A stretch of DNA of 16,110 nucleotides. It comes from CAYZEZ01 sp964477295 (GTDB lineage: Bacteria; Bacteroidota; Bacteroidia; Bacteroidales; SM23-62). The stretch lies in NCBI GenBank assembly GCA_964477295.1, contig CAYZEZ010000090.1, forward strand, positions 1 to 16,110. The letters run 5' to 3'. Within the stretch, counting starts at the first letter, position 1; each line of letters opens with the position of its first letter. The translations under genes and the position numbers were made by a program. This document shows positions 1 to 8,813 of this stretch, one piece after another. Below the pieces are notes generated by a model, which was given only the letters and a program-made list of their open reading frames with translations, was not told the DNA's origin and did not search any database.

Positions 1-15
1 AACCATTTGCTTTCA

Positions 16-50
16 GCGAATGCTTCGCATTTCACGATTCACGATTTTTT
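16..50. repeat. Intergenic hairpin and short tandem repeat
   Basis: GCGAA (16-20) and TTCGC (24-28) form a perfect 5-bp stem around a 3-base loop. Two tandem copies of TTCACGA follow (31-37 and 38-44), then six Ts (45-50). The hairpin and T-run could be the end of a terminator for a gene left of the window, although the T-run is separated from the stem by 16 bases, which is unusual for intrinsic termination. The TTCACGA repeat may instead be part of a dispersed intergenic repeat. Confidence 0.35.
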
Positions 51-94
51 CATAGATTTATCTTCGAGATTGAGATCACATATCATTTCCCTTT

Positions 95-2542
95 ATGACT
101 GGTAATGTTAACTGGCTGAAGCACCTGACAGGGATGTTCCTGATTATATTATCGGGATCAGCTATCAGCTATTCCCAGACTCATTTTACCCAGGCTGTAA
201 TTAACCGGTACACCAGGGTAACTGACTTTAATAATGCAAATCCTGCCGACGGAGATACGATTGAAGTTAATGATCCCCAGTACTTTACAACAGGAGACCG
301 GGTAATACTAATGGTTATGAAGGGGGCGGAGATCTATACACCGCAAAATCTGCCGGGAATACCCGGTTTCTGGGGTAAAATATCTAACATGCACAATACC
401 GGTTATTACTCTGTCCATACTATTTCACAAATATCCGGAAACCGGATTATTCTCTCCTCATCCTTTCCCGCAATGAAAAAAGGAGTAGAGGGTGAAATCA
501 TCCAGCTCATCCGGGTTCCCGAAGTTCAGACAGCAATCCTTGATTCTTCTGTATCCTGCCAGGCCTGGGATCCGACAGCCGGAACCGGCGGAGTTCTGGC
601 ACTTATAGCTACTAACAAGATTGTCATAAACAAAGGAATTGATGTCACGGGGAAAGGATTTAAAGGAGAGGATCCTACCGAAGACTATTTCAAAGGAGAA
701 TGCTCAGTTGCCCTGGACACGTTTTACCTGGATGATGCAGTGAGCAGTGCAGGTAAGAAGGGTGAAGGGATAGTATTTGCAGGATTTCCATATACCAGGG
801 GATTTGGTTATGTGGCCAACGCCGGAGGAGGAGGTAACGGCAGGTATTCAGGAGGGGGTGGTGGTGGTCATTACGGGACAGGTGGAAACGGAGGCCAGGA
901 ATCCGGGATCTGCTCACCCATCGAGAATCTAGGGGGAAATGGACGATATATCCCATCCGGTTTTTTCACCAATACCGATACCTATAAGAACCGTGCCTAT
1001 ATGGGAGGCGGAGGAGGATGCAGTACCCAGAATCCCGACAGCTCAAGATTTGCGACCAGAGGTGGAAACGGGGGTGGTATTGTCATCCTCATTACAGATA
1101 CGCTTGCGACCACTCAATCCGTCAGCATTATAGCCAACGGAGAAAGTGTAACCGACACAGCTACTGCCGGAGGAGGTGGCGGGGGTGCTGCCGGTATGAT
1201 CATACTCGATGTAAAAAGATATGAAGGAGAGCTCTTGTTGAAAGTGAGAGGTGGCAATGGCGGATTTACCAGCGCTGAAGAGCAAACCGGGCCCGGCGGT
1301 TTCGGAGGGGGAGGGTTTATCTGGTTCTCAGGAGACAGCCTGCCCGATCATATTCCGGTTGACACGCTAAACGGTAGTGCAGGACTGAACGCACTTACCA
1401 ATTCAACCCGAGGAGCTATCACCTCGTCGGTCAGGACCGGTTCCATGACCGGGAACCTGGTTATTCCGATGGCAGGGAACTTATTTAATTCATTGGCTGA
1501 AAAACATGTTTATTGTGGAGGGATAATCGACCACTCTCTGCCTGCAACGGCTCCCAAAGGAGGAGACGGAGATTATACCTTTGAATGGATCCAATCTGAC
1601 GATCAGTTTACCTGGACGATTGCAGATGGGGAATCCGACCAGCAGGACTATCTACCCCAGGCAGATGCAGATTCAATTTACTTTAGAAGGATAATCACCT
1701 CTGCTGACGTGTCCGACACCAGCAATATTCTATGGATGATCCGGTTGCCTGAGATCCTGGGCAACCAGATAGCCGGGGGTGGAACAATTTGTGACAATGA
1801 ATTGCCTGGTGAACTGGTACAGGATGGTCCGGAGGTATCCGGAGGGACAGGCTCCTTTTCCTACAAATGGGAAATAAGGGACTCAATGGATTATGAACCG
1901 GCCCCGGGAATGAATACTATGGTGAATTATTTTCCACCTGAACTTTCAGCCGACTCAAAATTAAGAAGGATAGTATATTCTGACCGATGCTCTACCCTTA
2001 GCAATGAAGTTGAATTCGTAGTAAACAAGTTACCCAATTTTTTAATACAGCCCGAAGCGGATACAATCGACAATCAGGCCACAATTGTTTTCAGTGTTCA
2101 GGCGGAAGGTACCGCTCCCCTGTCCTACCAGTGGTATTTCAATGATAAAGTGATTCCAGCGGAAACCAAGCCTTCTTATGCTGTCGTCGGGGCCAGGGCA
2201 TCTCAAAGCGGGAATTATTACTGTATCGCCACCAATGATTGCGGTTCAGCCAGTAGCGATACAGCCGTACTTTATGTTATTCCCGGATTGGACCTTGATA
2301 AAACCCGGGAAACAAATAATACGGTTAATATATTCCCAAACCCGGCCACAAACTATATCCAGGTCAAGACAGGTATTCCGGAACCTTTCAGGGTAGAAGT
2401 TTACAATCTTCTAGGAGAGAAGATGATTGAGACAGTCAACCAGTATAGCATTCCAACCGGGGACCTGACGGAGGGTATTTACATTGTCCGTTGCTTCTCA
2501 AACAGCAGGCCTGTCTCTGTGAACAGATTGATAATCAAATGA
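95..2542 (+). CDS. Secreted glycine-rich protein with Ig-like domain and T9SS C-terminal sorting domain
   Basis: This is an 815-residue exported surface or extracellular protein. Residues about 8-28 form a hydrophobic signal peptide ending near SYSQ. Residues about 160-410 carry many glycine runs (for example at 244-268, 304-308 and 358-365) interleaved with short hydrophobic strands, as in glycine-rich or beta-helical surface proteins. Residues about 470-645 hold two similar segments of the SPKGGDGDYTFEW / SGGTGSFSYKWE kind, which resemble gliding-motility-associated repeat units. Residues about 647-729 look like an immunoglobulin-like domain (SYQWYFND, then SGNYYCIATNDCG). Residues 742-815 match the T9SS type A sorting domain: NIFPNPATNYIQV, a YNLLGEKM turn, and an EGIYIVR strand near the end. 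Known biology: such proteins cross the outer membrane by the Por/T9SS machinery and the C-terminal domain is removed. No catalytic domain is seen, so an adhesive or structural role is inference. It is followed 1 bp later by a glycosyltransferase gene, suggesting co-transcription. Confidence 0.88.
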   Translation: MTGNVNWLKHLTGMFLIILSGSAISYSQTHFTQAVINRYTRVTDFNNANPADGDTIEVNDPQYFTTGDRVILMVMKGAEIYTPQNLPGIPGFWGKISNMHNTGYYSVHTISQISGNRIILSSSFPAMKKGVEGEIIQLIRVPEVQTAILDSSVSCQAWDPTAGTGGVLALIATNKIVINKGIDVTGKGFKGEDPTEDYFKGECSVALDTFYLDDAVSSAGKKGEGIVFAGFPYTRGFGYVANAGGGGNGRYSGGGGGGHYGTGGNGGQESGICSPIENLGGNGRYIPSGFFTNTDTYKNRAYMGGGGGCSTQNPDSSRFATRGGNGGGIVILITDTLATTQSVSIIANGESVTDTATAGGGGGGAAGMIILDVKRYEGELLLKVRGGNGGFTSAEEQTGPGGFGGGGFIWFSGDSLPDHIPVDTLNGSAGLNALTNSTRGAITSSVRTGSMTGNLVIPMAGNLFNSLAEKHVYCGGIIDHSLPATAPKGGDGDYTFEWIQSDDQFTWTIADGESDQQDYLPQADADSIYFRRIITSADVSDTSNILWMIRLPEILGNQIAGGGTICDNELPGELVQDGPEVSGGTGSFSYKWEIRDSMDYEPAPGMNTMVNYFPPELSADSKLRRIVYSDRCSTLSNEVEFVVNKLPNFLIQPEADTIDNQATIVFSVQAEGTAPLSYQWYFNDKVIPAETKPSYAVVGARASQSGNYYCIATNDCGSASSDTAVLYVIPGLDLDKTRETNNTVNIFPNPATNYIQVKTGIPEPFRVEVYNLLGEKMIETVNQYSIPTGDLTEGIYIVRCFSNSRPVSVNRLIIK

Positions 2543-2543
2543 T

Positions 2544-4079
2544 ATGAAACCTTTTTCACATTCATGGCTGAAAGAATACTGGGTAATAATAGTGTTTATA
2601 CTTGCCAAGCTTGTAATTCATTTCTCCACCAATACGATTTATGAATTGCAACGGGATGCATTCCTTTACAGCGCACTGGGAGAACACCTTGCCTGGGGAT
2701 TTCATTCCGTGCCACCGTCAATCGGTGTATTTGCCAATATATCCAGGTTCCTTTTCGGGGATACAACATTTGCACTAAGGTTTTTTCCGGCGGTTATCGG
2801 CGCCTGCTCGATCCTGTTAATTGGATTGATGGTAAAGGAAATGGGAGGAAACAGGTTGGCCCTTTTCATCGCATGCCTGGCATACCTGACTTCTCCAGCT
2901 TTTCTGCGTTCAAACTCGCTGTTCCAGCCTGTATCATTCAACCAATTCTACTGGTTATTGATTTCATTTCTGATATTCAGGTTAATCAGAACCAATAAGG
3001 CTCAATACTGGTTGTGGATAGGTGTTGTTTCTGGATTCGCTTTCCTCAATAAATACTCGGTGGTATTTTTCCTTATTGCTTTTATCCTTTCAATCTTTTT
3101 TACACCATTGAGAAAATGGATGAAAACATATTATCCCTACCTGGCAGCGGGTATCGCCCTGGTTATAGCATTGCCAAACATCATATGGCAAATCCGGCAC
3201 GATTGGCCGGTGATCCTGCACATGCAGGAACTGGCTGAATATCAATTGGTTCATGTAAGGACTGGCCTGTTCCTGCTCGAACAGGTATTGATGAATCTGC
3301 CGGCTGTATTTATCTGGATGCCGGGATTAATATTTTTGTTTTTTCATAAATCTGCAAGAGACTTCAGAATTTTTGGTTTTATATATATTCTGGTACTCGT
3401 TCAGTTACTCATCCTGAGTGGAAAACATTACTATACACTCGGTCTGTACAGCACTCTCTTTGCATTTGGGGGATATGCTCTGGTTGTCTGGTTTAAAAAC
3501 AAACTCACATTTATCAGCTATCTTGTAATAGGTTTGAATATTATCATTGCCGCTGTACTCATCCCAATAAGCCTGCCTGTTTTAAAACCTGCAAAATTCA
3601 TTCGATACCTGAAACAAATCGGAATGGAAAACAGCCAGCGTTGGGAAGATGGCCAGTATCATGATTTGCCCCAGGACTATGCCGACATGATCGGATGGAA
3701 TGAACTCACGGAAATTGTACATTCGGCATTCCAGGAGCTTACACCGGATGAACAGAAAAGATGTACCCTGTTCGCTAATAATTACGGGGAAGCAGGATCT
3801 GTAAACTATCTGGGTAAGAAATATGCATTACCCGAGGTGATATGCTATAATGACAGCTACCTGTTCTGGGCTCCGGACAGCATTTCAGCTGATTTCCTGA
3901 TAAAAATAGGGAAAGATGACAACTTACCGAACCTGTACAACGATGTTCAGGTTTATGGCCGAATCACCAATCCCTATGCAAGGCAATCAGGAACGCCCGT
4001 TTACCTTTGCCGTAATCCAAAGCTAGATATTAATTACTTTTACCAGGAGGAACTTAAAGAACGAAAAAAACGTTATTAA
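2544..4079 (+). CDS. Polytopic GT-C (PMT/ArnT-like, family 39) glycosyltransferase
   Basis: The 511-residue protein has about ten or more hydrophobic helices through residue ~365 and a soluble C-terminal part (~370-511). After the first membrane helix, the first external loop reads YELQRDAFLYSALGEHLAWGF (from residue 33), then VPP. This is the arrangement of PMT_2/ArnT-like enzymes, where an acidic residue in this loop (here E34 and D38) is needed for transfer from a polyprenyl-phosphate sugar. The family moves a sugar from a lipid carrier to a protein or lipid acceptor on the periplasmic side of the inner membrane. Donor and acceptor cannot be read from sequence. The ATG lies 1 bp after the previous stop codon and a lipocalin gene follows 3 bp downstream, so the three are probably one operon. 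Glycosylation of the neighbouring secreted protein, or lipid modification, are both only inferences. Confidence 0.8.
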   Translation: MKPFSHSWLKEYWVIIVFILAKLVIHFSTNTIYELQRDAFLYSALGEHLAWGFHSVPPSIGVFANISRFLFGDTTFALRFFPAVIGACSILLIGLMVKEMGGNRLALFIACLAYLTSPAFLRSNSLFQPVSFNQFYWLLISFLIFRLIRTNKAQYWLWIGVVSGFAFLNKYSVVFFLIAFILSIFFTPLRKWMKTYYPYLAAGIALVIALPNIIWQIRHDWPVILHMQELAEYQLVHVRTGLFLLEQVLMNLPAVFIWMPGLIFLFFHKSARDFRIFGFIYILVLVQLLILSGKHYYTLGLYSTLFAFGGYALVVWFKNKLTFISYLVIGLNIIIAAVLIPISLPVLKPAKFIRYLKQIGMENSQRWEDGQYHDLPQDYADMIGWNELTEIVHSAFQELTPDEQKRCTLFANNYGEAGSVNYLGKKYALPEVICYNDSYLFWAPDSISADFLIKIGKDDNLPNLYNDVQVYGRITNPYARQSGTPVYLCRNPKLDINYFYQEELKERKKRY

Positions 4080-4082
4080 ACT

Positions 4083-4595
4083 ATGAATCGAATAATTATA
4101 ATCTTAATTTCTTTTACCATGACTACTACATCGTGTCAATCTCAGGCTCCTGAAACTGTTATGCATGTTGACCTGGAAAAATATTCAGGACTTTGGTATG
4201 AAATAGCAGCTTTCCCAACACGGTTTGAAAAAGGATGCTCCAACACCACGGCAGAATACCAGATTTCTGAGAAAGGCCATGTGGTTGTTATTAACCGCTG
4301 TTCACGTAAAAACAAAAGGACCAGCATTAAGGGAAAGGCATTCGTTGTTAAAAACAGTGGAAACGCAAAATTGAAAGTCCAGTTCTTCTGGCCGTTCCGG
4401 GGAGATTACTGGATTTTTGAACTGGCCGATGATTATAGTGTTGCTGCAGTCGGGAGCCCAGGCAGGAAATACTTATGGATACTGGCAAGGACGAGTAAAA
4501 TTGAGGATACAGTATACCAGGACTTTACCTCAAGGCTGGCAGAGAAAGGATTTGATATCAACAATTTACAAGCTACTGAACACCAGGAGAATTAA
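4083..4595 (+). CDS. blc: Blc-type bacterial lipocalin lipoprotein
   Basis: The product is 170 residues, close to the usual length of bacterial lipocalins. A short hydrophobic N-terminus ends in TTTSC with Cys18 as the probable lipidated residue. The lipobox is imperfect, with Thr rather than Leu at -3. The mature protein has the lipocalin signature GLWYEIAAFPTRFEKGC (36-52), a central FWPFRGDYWIFEL strand pair, and the C-terminal YLWILARTSKIEDTVYQDF block followed by GFD, which is typical of the Blc/apolipoprotein-D group. Family members bind fatty acids or lysophospholipids and are usually anchored to the outer membrane, often under envelope stress. The lipid ligand here is unknown. The gene starts 3 bp after the glycosyltransferase stop and is probably the last gene of that operon. 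Confidence 0.9.
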   Translation: MNRIIIILISFTMTTTSCQSQAPETVMHVDLEKYSGLWYEIAAFPTRFEKGCSNTTAEYQISEKGHVVVINRCSRKNKRTSIKGKAFVVKNSGNAKLKVQFFWPFRGDYWIFELADDYSVAAVGSPGRKYLWILARTSKIEDTVYQDFTSRLAEKGFDINNLQATEHQEN

Positions 4596-4603
4596 TTATT
4601 GCA

Positions 4604-4638
4604 TTTGATATAATATTCTTGCATTATTAATAACTTTA
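4604..4638 (+). promoter_or_regulatory. Candidate Bacteroidota promoter
   Basis: TTTG at 4604-4607 and TAACTTTA at 4631-4638 resemble the Bacteroidota -33 (TTTG) and -7 (TAnnTTTG) elements, with one mismatch in the last base of the -7 box and 23 bases between them, at the long end of the usual range. It sits 11 bases before the 173-aa gene. This is a weak call based on motif resemblance only. Confidence 0.3.
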
Positions 4639-4649
4639 AGAAAAAAAAG

Positions 4650-5171
4650 ATGGATACGAAGAAAGCTACCAAGATACTTCAGGACCAGATTGAAAAAATG
4701 AGTGTAAAGAAGTTTGATCTGAACGCATGGAAAACAACTACAATAGTATTGCTGGAACGCATCTTTGGTCCTAACAATGAAAAGATCTACAGCATCAGGA
4801 ATATTAACTACGACCAGGGAAGCTGGACATTGAGGGACGAGACCGGTTTTTTACATTCTGTTGAATCATGCAAAAAACTGGGACGCGAAATCCTGGAGGC
4901 AGCTATTGTTGAGCTTGAAGCTTTCGGGGCAGCTGAAATATCATCTGAAACATTGCCTTTAGGTGTATTGATATCCGCGCTTGAAGATGAACTCACCGGA
5001 TCTGAACTCAGGGAAATAAAAAAGGTCATAACCGAAAAAATTACAATCGAAGATAAAAAACAGATCCTCATAACTAAACTCAAAAGTTATGGATCCGATT
5101 CAGCCTATGCTATCGTAGCCAATATTCTTTCCAATCCTGAAACATCAGGCTTTTTCGATCAAATAAAATAA
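4650..5171 (+). CDS. Hypothetical protein, 173 aa, family not recognised
   Basis: I do not recognise this family. The protein is soluble, charged and mostly helical by eye, with no signal peptide, membrane segment or metal-binding motif. It opens with MDTKKATKILQDQIEKM, continues with a Trp-containing LNAWKTTTIVLLERIFGPNN segment (residues about 25-44), a short beta-rich region around YSIRNINYDQGSWTL, and then alternating helices rich in Lys and Glu up to the C-terminus. The N-terminal block loosely resembles helical starts seen in small cytoplasmic proteins of unknown function found in several bacterial phyla, but I cannot name one. The ATG follows an A-rich stretch with no strong ribosome binding site. 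The next gene begins 14 bp downstream in the same direction, so co-transcription is likely. Confidence 0.7.
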   Translation: MDTKKATKILQDQIEKMSVKKFDLNAWKTTTIVLLERIFGPNNEKIYSIRNINYDQGSWTLRDETGFLHSVESCKKLGREILEAAIVELEAFGAAEISSETLPLGVLISALEDELTGSELREIKKVITEKITIEDKKQILITKLKSYGSDSAYAIVANILSNPETSGFFDQIK

Positions 5172-5185
5172 AAATTTCAAGAATC

Positions 5186-7432
5186 ATGATCCAACATCTG
5201 AAGATGCTCAGGTTCCTGATCCTGATTATTGCAGGAATTTTAAATATTAGTTTATCAAATTCACAGTGGATCCCTCCTGACAGTAAATTCAATAACCTGG
5301 AAACAGAATTTAAACTGGGTTTTATAGACACTTCGGGTAATATAATTCTGCCGGCAAATTATATATTTCTGGCCAAAATAGATGGTTGCAATAAGATACT
5401 CGCACAGGAGTATGTTCAAAACGAAGAATATTACTTGGAAAATAATGGGGATTATTCTGGAACCTATTACCTCGCCGACATAAATGGACAGTTAGAAAAA
5501 CTACCGGTAAACGAGATCGTTTATCATGGTTACGATTGGTTTATCGCAAGAAAAGACAGCCTTTGGGGAATCATTGACTGCAAAAAAAACTGGATACTGG
5601 ACCCGATATTCGATCATCCACTGGCAGCCATCGGAGACTACCTGTTTATATACAGGGATTCATTGACTAAGCAGGAGAATTATTGGGGAGATAACTTTGA
5701 AACGTTACTGGAAGGTATGATAAATATGTCGGGCGACACAATCATCCCGCCCGATTACATTGAAATTCACCCGCTCGATTGGTGGGATAAACCATATATT
5801 ATTGTTGAAGAATCAGTCGGGAGGTGCGGATTACTTGAAATGGATGGGGATGTGGTCATTCCTGTTGGCGATTATTATATCTTCCCTTCCATCATGGATG
5901 AAAGCGTATGGATCATTGAGAATGATATAACCAGGGTTTATTATCCTGCCTCCGGCAAATGGATAACTGAAGATCCTGAAAAGCTCACCACCGGTTTGTA
6001 TGGATTTGAATCAGGCTTAAAGTTAGAGGTAAACAGGGATTGGTATGATCTGCCTTACTGGGTTGACAAAGACAGGACCATCAGAATTGCGGGTTATCCG
6101 GAAAATATAAAAAAATCTTTTGAACAACCCTGGTTATCATACTTGTCAAGAGATGGATATTACGGAATTGTAAGCAAAAAAGGAGACACAATTCTTCCGT
6201 TTATCTTCGAGGAAATTCTGCTGGATAAAGATCAATATTATTGGGATCCTGAGTTTTCATGCATCTCCGAAGGGATAGCAACTGTAAGGTTAAACTATAA
6301 TTGGGCCCTGGTAGATACTTCAGGCAAATTTCTCACTCACCTGTTCTATTCTGAACTTGGAAGAGTAACTGAAGGGATGGCACCGGCTGAAATGAATGGC
6401 AGATGGGGATATATTGACCGGAACGGAAAAGAGATTGTTCCCTTCATATATAATTATGCAAGTCCTGTTAAGAATGGACTGGGGAAGGTTTATATCATTG
6501 AATCTCCTGGGTGGATCAATACATATGGGCGCCTTGTATATAAAACCTGGACGGAGGAGGATGCCCTGCTTGAATCGGATAACAGGGCCATCTCACCTGT
6601 TGCATATGATTTAGATTATATAATGGAGGATTATGAGACATTTGAAGAGGTTGATTACCTTGACCTCGACCTCAGTCATTATACATCGTTCCCGGAAGAA
6701 TTCTACCGGTTTACGAACACGATTGAATTATACATTTATGGATATAAGTTGCCCTGCTTTCATTTTCAACCTGGTAAGTTTGAAAACCTGCAGTGGCTGT
6801 CAATATCTGGTTCAGACCTGGAAAGTATACCAGGCGGGATATCACAATTTACTAAACTCGATATGCTGGAAATAATGGGATGCAAGCTCCATTCTCTTCC
6901 GGCTCACTTGTTTTCTCATCCTAACTTGAATTACGTATCCCTTGAAGGGAACCAAATTGAATTTTTACCTAAAGAAATACCGGTACAGAAAAAATTGGTA
7001 ACCCTGAGCCTCATGGGTAATAACATCAAAGCAATTCCATCATCCATAGCGAATTTACGCAAGCTCGATGATCTTAACCTGGACCATAACCTGATAACCT
7101 CCCTTCCACCGGAAATGGGCAGGATAAAAAAACTGCAATACCTGGACCTGACAAGTAACCAATTGACTGGACTCCCCCCAGAAATGGCGAACTTAAAAAA
7201 ACTAAAGATGCTCTTTTTATCTGATAATCAGCTAAATGAGATCCCATTGTGGATTTCTGAATTAAAATCACTTCACTCCCTATACCTTGAAGACAACAAC
7301 ATAGAGAGGGTACCTGACGAGGTAATAAATATGAAAAACCTTTCATCCCTTGGATTAAAAGGCAATCCTATACCTGAGGCCGAAAAGGAAAGAATAATAA
7401 AAATGCGTCCCGACCTGGACATGTTTGAATAA
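5186..7432 (+). CDS. Exported WG-repeat and leucine-rich-repeat protein
   Basis: This 748-residue protein has an N-terminal signal peptide (hydrophobic residues about 8-24, probable cleavage near SNSQ). Residues about 44-462 hold at least seven WG or WG-like units of the form aromatic/Gly-x-[IVL]-D-x-x-G-[KND]-x-[IV]-[LIV]-P, for example LGFIDTSGNIILP (44-56), WGIIDCKKNWILDP (127-140), YGIVSKKGDTILP (326-338) and WGYIDRNGKEIVP (407-419). Residues about 488-735 hold roughly nine to ten leucine-rich repeats of about 23 residues with the bacterial LxxLxLxxNxLxxLPxxI pattern. Both repeat classes mediate binding rather than catalysis, so a periplasmic or surface-exposed ligand- or protein-binding role is inferred. 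There is no T9SS C-terminal domain. A WG array joined to an LRR array in one exported chain is not a common arrangement. Confidence 0.85.
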   Translation: MIQHLKMLRFLILIIAGILNISLSNSQWIPPDSKFNNLETEFKLGFIDTSGNIILPANYIFLAKIDGCNKILAQEYVQNEEYYLENNGDYSGTYYLADINGQLEKLPVNEIVYHGYDWFIARKDSLWGIIDCKKNWILDPIFDHPLAAIGDYLFIYRDSLTKQENYWGDNFETLLEGMINMSGDTIIPPDYIEIHPLDWWDKPYIIVEESVGRCGLLEMDGDVVIPVGDYYIFPSIMDESVWIIENDITRVYYPASGKWITEDPEKLTTGLYGFESGLKLEVNRDWYDLPYWVDKDRTIRIAGYPENIKKSFEQPWLSYLSRDGYYGIVSKKGDTILPFIFEEILLDKDQYYWDPEFSCISEGIATVRLNYNWALVDTSGKFLTHLFYSELGRVTEGMAPAEMNGRWGYIDRNGKEIVPFIYNYASPVKNGLGKVYIIESPGWINTYGRLVYKTWTEEDALLESDNRAISPVAYDLDYIMEDYETFEEVDYLDLDLSHYTSFPEEFYRFTNTIELYIYGYKLPCFHFQPGKFENLQWLSISGSDLESIPGGISQFTKLDMLEIMGCKLHSLPAHLFSHPNLNYVSLEGNQIEFLPKEIPVQKKLVTLSLMGNNIKAIPSSIANLRKLDDLNLDHNLITSLPPEMGRIKKLQYLDLTSNQLTGLPPEMANLKKLKMLFLSDNQLNEIPLWISELKSLHSLYLEDNNIERVPDEVINMKNLSSLGLKGNPIPEAEKERIIKMRPDLDMFE

Positions 7433-7456
7433 TCGCTTCATATCCATACATTTTCC

Positions 7457-7464
7457 TAATTTTG
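7457..7464 (+). promoter_or_regulatory. Candidate -7 promoter element upstream of mnmA
   Basis: TAATTTTG matches the Bacteroidota -7 consensus TAnnTTTG exactly and is followed by CA. No TTTG is seen at the usual distance upstream. It lies 25 bases after the WG/LRR gene stop and about 125 bases before the GTG of mnmA, which would give a long leader containing the AT-rich inverted repeat at 7503-7539. Confidence 0.4.
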
Positions 7465-7502
7465 CATTTTTAATTTAATTGCATCATGAAACGTCCATGA
7501 TA

Positions 7503-7539
7503 ATATTTTCATTATTATCACAAAATGATATGAAAATAT
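7503..7539. repeat. AT-rich inverted repeat in the mnmA leader
   Basis: ATATTTTCAT (7503-7512) and ATGAAAATAT (7530-7539) are perfect 10-base inverted arms around a 17-base spacer. The spacer itself contains TATCA (7516-7520), which pairs with TGATA (7526-7530), so two alternative stems share one base. No T-run follows, so this is not a typical intrinsic terminator. It may be an RNA hairpin or a protein-binding palindrome. AT-rich inverted repeats also arise by chance. Confidence 0.4.
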
Positions 7540-7588
7540 AATTATGATTAGTTACATGAGGCCTATTTAATAAATTAAATATATACGA

Positions 7589-8764
7589 GTGAAACGTGTT
7601 GTTGTTGGCCTGTCAGGCGGTGTAGATTCAAGTGTGGCTGCATACCTTCTGAAAAAAGAAGGTTATGATGTTACCGGTGTGTTCATGATCAACTGGCATG
7701 ATAAAACAGGTACACTCGAAGGAGATTGTCCCTGGCAGGATGACCTGATCGTTGCCCAGCTGGTAGCCAGGAAACTCGACATCCCGTTTCATTCGCTTGA
7801 CCTGAGCCAGGAGTACAAAAAAAGAGTGGTTGATTACATGTTCAATGAATATCAACACGGCCGTACCCCAAACCCGGATGTATTATGCAATTCAGAGATT
7901 AAATTTGACGAATTCCTGGAGGCTACCAAACAGTTCAATCCCGATTTCTTTGCTACCGGGCATTATTGCCAGAAAGAAACCAAAACTAAAAACGGACAGG
8001 AGATCCATCGTTTACTGGCAGGCAAAGATCCGGGCAAAGAACAAAGTTATTTCCTTTGCCAGTTATCGCAGAAGCAATTAAGCAGGGTGTTATTTCCTAT
8101 AGGGCACCTTTTAAAATCAGATGTCCGAAAAATCGCCGTTGAGCAAAAGCTTCCAACTGCCAATAAGAAAGACTCCCAGGGAATATGTTTTATTGGTAAA
8201 GTAGATCTGCCCACATTCCTGCAACAAAAACTTGAACAGAAAACAGGAGATGTAATTGAAATACCACGCCGGTTTACCGGGTATCTTGATTTTAATCCTG
8301 GTTCAACTGACCTGGATGCCCTGGCACAACCATTTAAATACCAACCAGATGATGGTATAATTATCGGGAAACACCGGGGAGCTCATTTTTATACCATCGG
8401 GCAACGTAAAGGATTGAATATTGGCGGAAAAGAAGAACCCTTATTTGTTATCGGGACCGATATTGAAAAAAACCTGATTTATACAGGCCAGGGAAAAGAC
8501 CATCCCGGCTTGTTCAGGAAAGGATTATTTATTAAAAAAAATAAGATCCACTGGATCCGTCCCGACCTGAGCCGCAATCCGGGTGAAGTGGTTAAAATGA
8601 ATGTCAGGATCAGGTACCGGCAGCCCCTTCAAAAGGCCACTCTTCATTTCGAAAAGAACGGGCTCTATATTATATTTGACAGGTTGCAGCGGGGAATTAC
8701 TCCCGGCCAGTTTGCCGCATGGCACGATGGAGATGAAGTAATAGGCTCAGGTACAATTTCATAA
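7589..8764 (+). CDS. mnmA: tRNA-specific 2-thiouridylase MnmA
   Basis: MnmA activates the C2 carbonyl of uridine 34 in tRNA Lys, Glu and Gln with ATP and inserts sulfur, giving the s2U part of the modified wobble base. The 391 residues cover the whole family. The N-terminal PP-loop is SGGVDSS (9-15). The first catalytic Cys is C100 in TPNPDVLCNSEIKF and the second is C200 in SQGICFIG. ATGHY (122-126) and EQSYFL (151-156) are conserved tRNA/ATP-site motifs. HFYTIGQRKGL lies in the central domain, and a C-terminal beta-barrel ends in GQFAAWHDGDEVIGSGTI. The start is GTG at 7589, chosen because it places the PP-loop at the normal distance from the N-terminus. The protein is slightly longer than the E. 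coli one (about 368 aa), partly from the 37-47 insertion. It converges on cysH with a 49-bp gap and no obvious terminator hairpin. Confidence 0.96.
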   Translation: MKRVVVGLSGGVDSSVAAYLLKKEGYDVTGVFMINWHDKTGTLEGDCPWQDDLIVAQLVARKLDIPFHSLDLSQEYKKRVVDYMFNEYQHGRTPNPDVLCNSEIKFDEFLEATKQFNPDFFATGHYCQKETKTKNGQEIHRLLAGKDPGKEQSYFLCQLSQKQLSRVLFPIGHLLKSDVRKIAVEQKLPTANKKDSQGICFIGKVDLPTFLQQKLEQKTGDVIEIPRRFTGYLDFNPGSTDLDALAQPFKYQPDDGIIIGKHRGAHFYTIGQRKGLNIGGKEEPLFVIGTDIEKNLIYTGQGKDHPGLFRKGLFIKKNKIHWIRPDLSRNPGEVVKMNVRIRYRQPLQKATLHFEKNGLYIIFDRLQRGITPGQFAAWHDGDEVIGSGTIS

Positions 8765-8813
8765 TCTCCCTGATAATACCCTCCCGGTTTTATGGCCGTC
8801 TCGAATGCAGGTT

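Noticed and set aside
690..1285. Alternative frames on both strands inside the glycine-rich region
   Set aside because: These result from repetitive GGN codons; the 815-aa frame explains the region with a signal peptide and C-terminal sorting domain.
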